Below are positions 52,792 to 58,792 of a stretch of DNA of 58,792 nt, one piece after another; the stretch's first letter is position 1; every line of letters begins with the position of its first letter. The notes beneath the pieces are model-generated. The model was not told the origin of the DNA. It did no database searches and was given only the letters and a program-made list of their open reading frames with translations. The DNA is taken from the NCBI RefSeq assembly GCF_005049285.1, contig NZ_SOSC01000015.1:1-58792 (forward strand). The letters are read 5' to 3'. The translations under genes and the position numbers were made by a program. This stretch comes from Halorientalis salina. GTDB lineage: Archaea > Halobacteriota > Halobacteria > Halobacteriales > Haloarculaceae.

Positions 52792-55788
52792 ATGACCAAG
52801 TCGGACAGTCGAGAGACACTGCGCAGTAATGTGCTCAATCGCGTTTCCGACGCCATTGTCAGTCTGAACAGTGACCTCGAATACACATTTGCGAACCCAC
52901 GTGCAGAACAACTCCTTGACGCGACCGAAGAATCACTTCGCGGAACTTATATCCGGGATGCCTTTCCGGAAGTAGCTGACACTGTTGCGGAACAACAAAT
53001 ATCCGAGGCTCTCGAAACGGGGCAAGAACAAACGTTTGAACGGTACAACGAGGCACTTGATCGGTGGTTTGAGGTCCGTGTCTATCCTGACGAGGATGGT
53101 GTATCGGTCTTCTTTACCCACATTTCTGAACGCAAGGAGCGTGGGTTGGACCTCGAACGATACGAACAGGCGATTGAGGCGCTTCCCGTCGCTGTCGGTA
53201 TCAATACTCCTGGAGAAGAGGGACGGTTCGAATTCGTCAACCAGGCCGCAGTCGACATGCTTGGTGCGTCCTCGAAGTCGGAACTACAGGACCATGCTCC
53301 AGGAGATACCTATGCAAATCCGGACGAGCGAAAACGATTCAGTGAGCAGTTACGAGAAACGGGCTCTGTCGAGCAGTACGAGGTCCAATTGACGACGCTT
53401 GAAGGAGAGACGTTCTGGGGGTCAATGACGGCAAATCTCACAGAAATAGGCGGGGCAGAGTATATTATTGGAATCATCGAAGACGTTTCCGAGCGCAAAC
53501 AACGGGTCCAGGAACTTGAGGCGAAGACGCGCGCCATCGAGGCTGCACCGATCGGCGTTTCATTATCCAATCCACAGCAGGATGACAATCCACTCACGTA
53601 CGTCAATGAGCGATTCGAAGAGATTACAGGGTACGCTGCCGAGGAAATCCGGGGTCGCAATTGTCGGTTCTTGCAGGGCGAGACAACCGACGAGGAACCA
53701 GTCTCAGCAATGCGTGACGCCATTGCGGCTGAAGAATCAGTAACCGTCGAACTTCGCAACTACCGCAAGGATGGCGAGCAGTTCTGGAATCGTGTTTCGA
53801 TAGCACCAGTCCAAACTGAGAACGGCCCCTCACACTTTGTCGGCTTTCAACAGGACATCACTGAGGAAAAACAGCGCGAGCAGGAACTCAAAGAAAACAA
53901 AGAGCAAATCGCAGAACAAAACGACGCCCTGAAATCGTTCGCGAAAATAGTAACCAATGCAGAGCGAACACTCAACCAACGAATAACTGACCTGCTCAAT
54001 CTGGGAGCGACGTATCTCGATCTCGATGTCGGGATTCTCTCGGAGATCGACGGCTCCGAGTACACAGTCCGGGACGTCGTGGGCCCTGCCGAAGCCATCG
54101 AACCCGGGGACTCGCTCAATCTCACTGATACGTATTGTTCGCTGGTCTATGAAGCGGACGGACCAGTCTCATTTCACAGTTCAGATGATGGTGGTGTCAA
54201 GGACCATCCAGCGTATCAAAACAAGGGTATGGAGTCCTACATCGGGGTTCCCGTTTTCGTCGATGACCACCGGTATGGTACACTTAATTTCTCGCGTCCT
54301 GAATCTCGTGAAGCGCCAATCACAGACGCTGAGGAGTCGTTAGTTCGGATTATGGCACAGTGGGTCGGGACGGAACTCACACGCCAGCAACGTCAAGAGG
54401 AACTCGAGCGGACCAGCCAGTTCCTGAAAGACACTCAGGAAGTCGCAAAGGTCGGTGGATGGGAGGTTAGCCTACAGTCCGAGAGAATGCGATGGTCTGA
54501 GGAATTGTATCGCATCCACGAACTGCCGCTGGATGCGAACCCGACACCTGAAGAGGGGATCGAGTTCTATCACCCAGACGATAGAGACACTATCAGGGAG
54601 GCCTTCGACCGCCTCACTACTGAAGGCGAACCGTACGACCTGGAGTTGCGGATTGTCAGGACGGACGACAACGTACGCTGGGTTCGTACGCGCGGAGAGC
54701 CAATCTACGAGGATGACGAAATCGTTGCCGTCCACGGGACGTTCCAGGACATCACCGAGCGCAAGGAGTCTCAAAAAGAACTAGAGAAGTCCAAGCAGGT
54801 TATCGAAAGTTCGACCGATATCGCGACGATCATCGACTCCCGAGGGACAATAACGTATGTCAGCCCTGCTGTTGAAGATGTGCTGGGATACGAGCCAGAA
54901 GAGTTGATTGGCACCGACGGATTCGGCTATCAGCCAGATGAAACCAAGACGGCTGTTGCTGCCGCTATCGAGCACGTGATGGAGACTCCTGCTGAAACGA
55001 AGACGGTTCAGACACGGTTTCGGCGGGCTGATGGCTCGTGGTGCTGGATCGAATCAACGCTCCGAAGCCGACTCAACGATGACGTGATTGGTGGGATACT
55101 GGTGAGCAGTCGTGATATCACCGAGCGCAAAGAATGGGAGCAGGAACTGCAGCGACAGAATAGCCGACTCAACGAGTTTGCAAGCGTTATCTCTCATGAC
55201 CTCCGAAATCCACTCAACGTCGCCCAGTCACGGGCAACGATTCTCCAAGAGCGGACTGACGACGAATTTCAGGAGCACCTCGCTCCGCTTTTGAATTCGC
55301 TGGAACGGATGGAGAGTATTATAGAAGACACGCTGACGCTCGCTCGGCAGGGAGAGACTATCGGTGAGATGAGTTCAATTCCGGTCATGGATTTGGTGGG
55401 TAAATGTTGGGCTGGAGTCGAGACAGCCGAGGCGACGCTCGAAATAGACGATGAGTTCACGATACGAGGTGACCGTGATCGGCTCCGACATGTGTTCGAG
55501 AACTTGTTCCGCAATGCAGTGGAACATGGCGTAGAGGATGTAACGGTCCGGGTTGGACGCGCTGGTGAGGACTGCATCTATGTCGAAGATGATGGCCCAG
55601 GAATTCTACCGGACGACCGCGACAAGGTCTTTGAACCAGGTCACACGTCTGCAACTGGGGGAACAGGTTTCGGTCTCACGATTGTCAAGCGCATCGCAGA
55701 GGCTCACGGCTGGGAGGTAACGGTCACTGACGGAGGAGATGGTGGTGCTCGGTTCGAGTTCGATACTGCTGGACTGATCGGTGAGTGA
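52792..55788 (+). CDS. Multi-PAS, LOV and GAF sensor histidine kinase
   Basis: The protein has 998 residues and no membrane helix. Domains in order: PAS (11-115), PAS (122-236), a LOV domain (247-360) with the flavin motif GRNCRFLQG and the adduct-forming Cys291, a GAF domain (about 385-530), PAS (545-660), PAS (665-780), then the kinase. The phosphorylated His802 lies in SHDLRNPL, and the ATPase has N box 'FENLFRNAVEHG', G1 'VEDDGPGI' and G2 'GGTGFGLTIVKRI'. LOV domains use FMN or FAD to sense blue light through a Cys adduct. No response regulator is adjacent, so it is an orphan kinase by position. Confidence 0.93.
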   Translation: MTKSDSRETLRSNVLNRVSDAIVSLNSDLEYTFANPRAEQLLDATEESLRGTYIRDAFPEVADTVAEQQISEALETGQEQTFERYNEALDRWFEVRVYPDEDGVSVFFTHISERKERGLDLERYEQAIEALPVAVGINTPGEEGRFEFVNQAAVDMLGASSKSELQDHAPGDTYANPDERKRFSEQLRETGSVEQYEVQLTTLEGETFWGSMTANLTEIGGAEYIIGIIEDVSERKQRVQELEAKTRAIEAAPIGVSLSNPQQDDNPLTYVNERFEEITGYAAEEIRGRNCRFLQGETTDEEPVSAMRDAIAAEESVTVELRNYRKDGEQFWNRVSIAPVQTENGPSHFVGFQQDITEEKQREQELKENKEQIAEQNDALKSFAKIVTNAERTLNQRITDLLNLGATYLDLDVGILSEIDGSEYTVRDVVGPAEAIEPGDSLNLTDTYCSLVYEADGPVSFHSSDDGGVKDHPAYQNKGMESYIGVPVFVDDHRYGTLNFSRPESREAPITDAEESLVRIMAQWVGTELTRQQRQEELERTSQFLKDTQEVAKVGGWEVSLQSERMRWSEELYRIHELPLDANPTPEEGIEFYHPDDRDTIREAFDRLTTEGEPYDLELRIVRTDDNVRWVRTRGEPIYEDDEIVAVHGTFQDITERKESQKELEKSKQVIESSTDIATIIDSRGTITYVSPAVEDVLGYEPEELIGTDGFGYQPDETKTAVAAAIEHVMETPAETKTVQTRFRRADGSWCWIESTLRSRLNDDVIGGILVSSRDITERKEWEQELQRQNSRLNEFASVISHDLRNPLNVAQSRATILQERTDDEFQEHLAPLLNSLERMESIIEDTLTLARQGETIGEMSSIPVMDLVGKCWAGVETAEATLEIDDEFTIRGDRDRLRHVFENLFRNAVEHGVEDVTVRVGRAGEDCIYVEDDGPGILPDDRDKVFEPGHTSATGGTGFGLTIVKRIAEAHGWEVTVTDGGDGGARFEFDTAGLIGE

Positions 55789-55852
55789 CTCTTCCTGACA
55801 GCCAAATTCAGCAGTTCTGGTCGGAACCAAATACCTCCCTACTTGACATCCT

Positions 55853-55872
55853 CCTCCGCCTGAAGGCGGAGG
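55853..55872. repeat. Hairpin at the tnpB 3' end
   Basis: Eight perfect pairs around TGAA. On the tnpB strand it would be the last stem of the omega RNA. Confidence 0.7.
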
Positions 55873-55890
55873 AATCCCGAGGTTGGGATA

Positions 55891-57203
55891 TTAAGGTTTG
55901 CAGTCCACCATCTCTCGTTGCGGTTGGAATCCGCAGGAGAGGTCATACAGGTGGACTGCTGGCTGTGCCAACCAGCCGGTACTCCTATCCCTGTCCAAAC
56001 TGGACGCAGACTCGGAGTTACTTTGGTTGCTGTTGAGGCGGATGTTCTCCGCCCCGTTCACGCAGCGTTGAACGCCGCATCACACGCCTCACAGACGTAT
56101 AGGCCACGCTCAACACGCTGACTGTCGTTTTCTCTACCGCACACGCAACACGTTTTACTCGTGTCTCGCTCGGACACCTCCACGACCTTGATGCCCTCAA
56201 CCTTTGCCTTGTATTCGAGAATCGAGGTGAAGCGGTCGAACGCCCACCCGTGCAAGTCGAGGTTGCCGTGCTTGCCCCAGTTCTTCGACCCGCCGTTCTC
56301 GTCCTCTCGAATACCGTTGAGCTTCCCGAGGTTGATGCGACCAACACCCTTCTCAACACACCGTTCAACGATGTGTCTCGCTAAGGAGTGAAAGAAGTGG
56401 GTGCGGCGTTCTGACCACTTGTTGTGGAGTCGAGTGGCCCTGTCGCCACTGCTGTCGTCGCATTTGGCGATTTCTTTCGAGAAGTAGTACCCGTCTTGTT
56501 TCAGGCGGTTTCCGGGATAGAGGCCTGTTTCCTCAGTACTGTAGGCGACGGCGGCGAAGTTGCTGATGCCGAGGTCGATGCCCGCTGTCTCGTTGCCGGG
56601 AGCGTTGGGCGTCTCGATCTCGTCTTTGCAGACGAGGTGGAGTTCCCACTGCTCTTTCTGCTGGTCGTAGACAGCGCGAACCTGTTGCAGGTTATCAACC
56701 GCTACACCGGGCCGCGTCTCGTACTCGACAAGGATGTATTCCCACGCTCGGGGACGGTCCTTGTGATTTGCACCTTTTGACAGGCGAACGCGGTTGTTCT
56801 TGGTGTCGTGACGGATGCCGTTTTGCTTCCACGTCACGGTGGAACGCGGGTGTTCTTCGTGGACGCGGAGGCCCTGTTGGTCGTAGTAGTTTTCTTTGCG
56901 GTAGCCGGGCGGATTGTCCCGTTCGTCGTCTGAGGAGTACCACGAGTTGAAACTTTCAGCGAGTTCCTCCAGAACGCGCTGACTGGACTGTGAATGGAGT
57001 CCCTTGTATTTTGGATGGGTCTTCAACTCGTTTTTCAACTCCTCGTGGTCGGGGATCTCCCCGGTTTCTTCCCACACTTCTCGGGAGTGGTAGTTGGCGA
57101 CGTTCCAGAGCTTGCTGGCCGACCACCCGTGCCGGTCGAGCGACTCCGCGACCTGCGAGTGGTTGCGGATTTTCGCTCGGTAGGTGCGGTGGACATCCAG
57201 CAT
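55891..57203 (-). pseudogene. tnpB: tnpB broken by one missing base at the last catalytic Asp
   Basis: The open frame runs from 57203 to TGA at 56058 (381 residues), ending ...CDAAFNAA. Adding one base between 56062 and 56063 restores CDAAFNADVNGAENIRLN and about 60 more residues to TAA 55891-55893. The lost base is in the GAC codon of the third RuvC acid. The first acid (AGIDLGISN) and the zinc ribbon (CCVC...CEAC) are intact. The second reads INLGKLNGIRED, without the usual Glu-Asp, so it may have been weak even before the frameshift. Confidence 0.85.
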
Positions 57204-57320
57204 CGTGAAACGCCTGTATAATCGCTTATACTCGTTTTCTTGTAAAGGTTGGTTTGAGAACGGTGGAATATCCGGCCCTGTCGGAGTCGGTGGAATGGAT
57301 CACTGAGTGACGGCGCGTAT

Positions 57321-57340
57321 CCACGGCCTGAAGGCCGTGG
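57321..57340. repeat. Hairpin at the tnpB 5' side of the element
   Basis: CCACGGCC-TGAA-GGCCGTGG, perfect, with the same loop as the other end. It lies 29 bp from the stop codon of the LOV protein gene. Confidence 0.7.
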
Positions 57341-57368
57341 TATTGCGCCTGCTCAGCGTATAAAATAT

Positions 57369-58688
57369 CTATACGTTTTGCATCTCCGTTACATCGCGCA
57401 TTGCACCGATAAGTTTCTCGACATTCCCTTCCTCTATGATCGGAGTCACTTTTGTTTCCCACTGCCGTGATTCACCATCAACTGGGATGTCTTCGAGATA
57501 CTGAATCGTTTCCCGACGTTTCACACAGTCCCGATAGTGGGACTCGATTTCACCCCCGATCTCGTCGCCAACGACTTCAGTCGGTGTCTTCCCGGCAATC
57601 TCAGCATTCGATATCCCCGTTAACTGTTCGTATACCTCGTTGACACGCTGGACGCGGAACGTATCGTCGTCGGTCACATCAACAACGAACAGTGCATCTT
57701 GGGTGTTCTCGAAGACTGTCTCGGCTAACTCCAGTTGTTCTTCGCGTTCGATGCGATCAGTAACATCTTCTTGGAATCCCACGAAGTTGGTGACCTCGCC
57801 GTTTTCGTCTCTGATTGGAGCAATCGTCACGTGATTCCAGAACACCGTTCCATCCTTCCGGTAGTTTCGAAGCACGGTCGATACTGGCTCTTCGTTGTCG
57901 ATGGCGTCGCGTATCTCGACAACTGGTTCGGGATCAGTCTCTAGCCCCTGCATGAATCGACAGTTCCGCCCAAGGATTTCGGATTCCTGGTACCCGGTTA
58001 GTTCACAGTAGTGTTCGTTCGTGTATACTAACGGATTGTCTGACTGGCTCGGGTCCGTGAGCGTTATCCCCATCGGTGCCTTCTCCATCGCCTCTGTTTT
58101 CCGGGTTACCTCTGTTTCTCGTTCTTTGCGTTCAGAAATGTCCGTTACGATACCAACCATCCGCTTGGTATCGTCGCCATCGTCGTAGATTTCACCTCGC
58201 GATTCGACCCAGATTTGTGAGCCGTTCTTGCACTGGATGCGATATTCAGTCTGGAATCGACTCTCGGTTTCGGCGGCCTGTTCAACAGTAGCAGTGGCTT
58301 TTTCTCTGTCGGCAGGATGAATATACTCCGCGAACGCATCGAAGGTGCCCTCGAACGTCCCTGGTTCGATCCCGACCAGTCGTTCCAGAGATTCGGTCCA
58401 GCGTACGTTGTCCGTCCCGATGTTCCAGTCCCAGACGCCCGTGTTCGTTCCCTCTAGGGCGAGTTGGAGTCGTTGTGTGGTCGCTTTGAATTCTCGCTCG
58501 CGTTCAACCTGCTCGGAGATATCCCGGAAGATGCCGTAGATCACAGACTCATCGGAGAGCGAGACCGTCGCAACGCTGATCTCGACCGGGACACGATCTC
58601 CATCGGCGGTAACAACAGTTATGTGTGATCCGTCAGGAAGTCGCCGCTTGGTTTTCCCCGTTTGAGAGCGTGTCATAGAAGAGTTCAC
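57369..58688 (-). CDS. LOV/PAS sensor protein without an output domain
   Basis: The protein has 439 residues from a GTG at 58688; an ATG four codons later is possible. It begins inside a PAS domain (only its second half, about 10-62), then PAS (about 68-188), a LOV domain (about 195-310) with GRNCRFMQG and Cys243, and PAS (about 315-437). It stops at 'IGAMRDVTEMQNV', where a kinase or further PAS would be expected. An upstream in-frame stop shows the N-terminal half-PAS is real. TTAATC-type sequence near 58714-58722 is a possible TATA box. Either it is a truncated kinase or a stand-alone light sensor that acts on another protein. Confidence 0.85.
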   Translation of the reverse strand: MNSSMTRSQTGKTKRRLPDGSHITVVTADGDRVPVEISVATVSLSDESVIYGIFRDISEQVEREREFKATTQRLQLALEGTNTGVWDWNIGTDNVRWTESLERLVGIEPGTFEGTFDAFAEYIHPADREKATATVEQAAETESRFQTEYRIQCKNGSQIWVESRGEIYDDGDDTKRMVGIVTDISERKERETEVTRKTEAMEKAPMGITLTDPSQSDNPLVYTNEHYCELTGYQESEILGRNCRFMQGLETDPEPVVEIRDAIDNEEPVSTVLRNYRKDGTVFWNHVTIAPIRDENGEVTNFVGFQEDVTDRIEREEQLELAETVFENTQDALFVVDVTDDDTFRVQRVNEVYEQLTGISNAEIAGKTPTEVVGDEIGGEIESHYRDCVKRRETIQYLEDIPVDGESRQWETKVTPIIEEGNVEKLIGAMRDVTEMQNV

Positions 58689-58764
58689 ACGATTTACTGA
58701 ATCAACTCTAACGGATTAAAAGCGCCGTACACTTGGTGCACGCTGTTCTTAGATTGTTATAGCT

Positions 58765-58792
58765 ATGGCCAAAGAGAAGTTCGGGGTCGCTG
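58765..58792 (+). CDS. Possible start of a gene running off the window
   Basis: An ATG at 58765 opens MAKEKFGVA and stays open to the window edge. It is divergent from the LOV gene. Nine codons are too few to identify it. Confidence 0.25.

Larger units (their letters stand above)
55845..57340 (-). mobile_element. Solo TnpB element (IS1341 type), decayed
   Basis: It is bounded by perfect hairpins with the same TGAA loop: CCTCCGCC-TGAA-GGCGGAGG (55853-55872) and CCACGGCC-TGAA-GGCCGTGG (57321-57340). It encloses one frameshifted tnpB and no tnpA. It lies between two LOV sensor genes and touches the end of the second one. Confidence 0.75.

Overview
The window is chromosomal DNA of a halophilic archaeon (class Halobacteria). 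The evidence is strongly acidic, D/E-rich proteins, high GC in the genes with AT-rich gaps, TATA boxes about 28 nt upstream of start codons (leaderless transcripts), a Tat-dependent lipoprotein, haloarchaeal-type transducers, PAS kinases and insertion sequences. I cannot name the genus.

Layout. (1) 1-6.6 kb: a small membrane protein, a membrane-anchored protein with a nuclease-like N-terminus, a heliorhodopsin (2304-3113), a solo TnpB and its RNA hairpins, a flavin-nucleotide-binding protein and a DICT sensor protein. (2) 6.6-10.4 kb: decayed IS630 and IS6 elements and non-coding DNA. (3) 10.4-45.5 kb: a large carboxylic-acid and acyl-CoA catabolic island. It holds an IclR regulator, a Liv-type ABC transporter operon with an acyl-CoA ligase gene inside it, six adenylate-forming ligases in all (two with damaged active-site motifs), thioesterases, a CitE-type lyase, an acyl-CoA dehydrogenase, a biotin-dependent carboxylase (biotin subunit plus a carboxyltransferase with an apparent PccX-like fusion), a MaoC-type hydratase, a crotonase, the methylmalonyl-CoA mutase large subunit and biotin synthase. 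The biotin synthase gene carries a BirA-type operator over its start. One IS605-type element (tnpA and tnpB) splits the citE-like gene from the carboxylase operon. (4) 45.5-58.8 kb: insertion-sequence relics, a cysteine-rich PAS transducer, PadR and ribbon-helix-helix-like regulators, a DsrE-like exported protein, an intact IS110 with a structured 5' leader, a 998-residue LOV histidine kinase, a frameshifted TnpB and a LOV protein lacking a kinase domain.

How it fits together. The Liv transporter plus embedded ligase suggests import of an organic acid followed at once by CoA activation. The dehydrogenase, carboxylase, hydratase and CitE set matches, gene for gene, the kind of route that turns isovaleryl-CoA (leucine or isovalerate) into acetyl-CoA and acetoacetate. 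The mutase handles methylmalonyl-CoA, and bioB supplies the carboxylase cofactor. Two LOV proteins and a heliorhodopsin lie at the two ends of the window, so light sensing is a second theme. At least seven transposon-derived blocks, most of them decayed, show repeated insertion and erosion around the metabolic genes.
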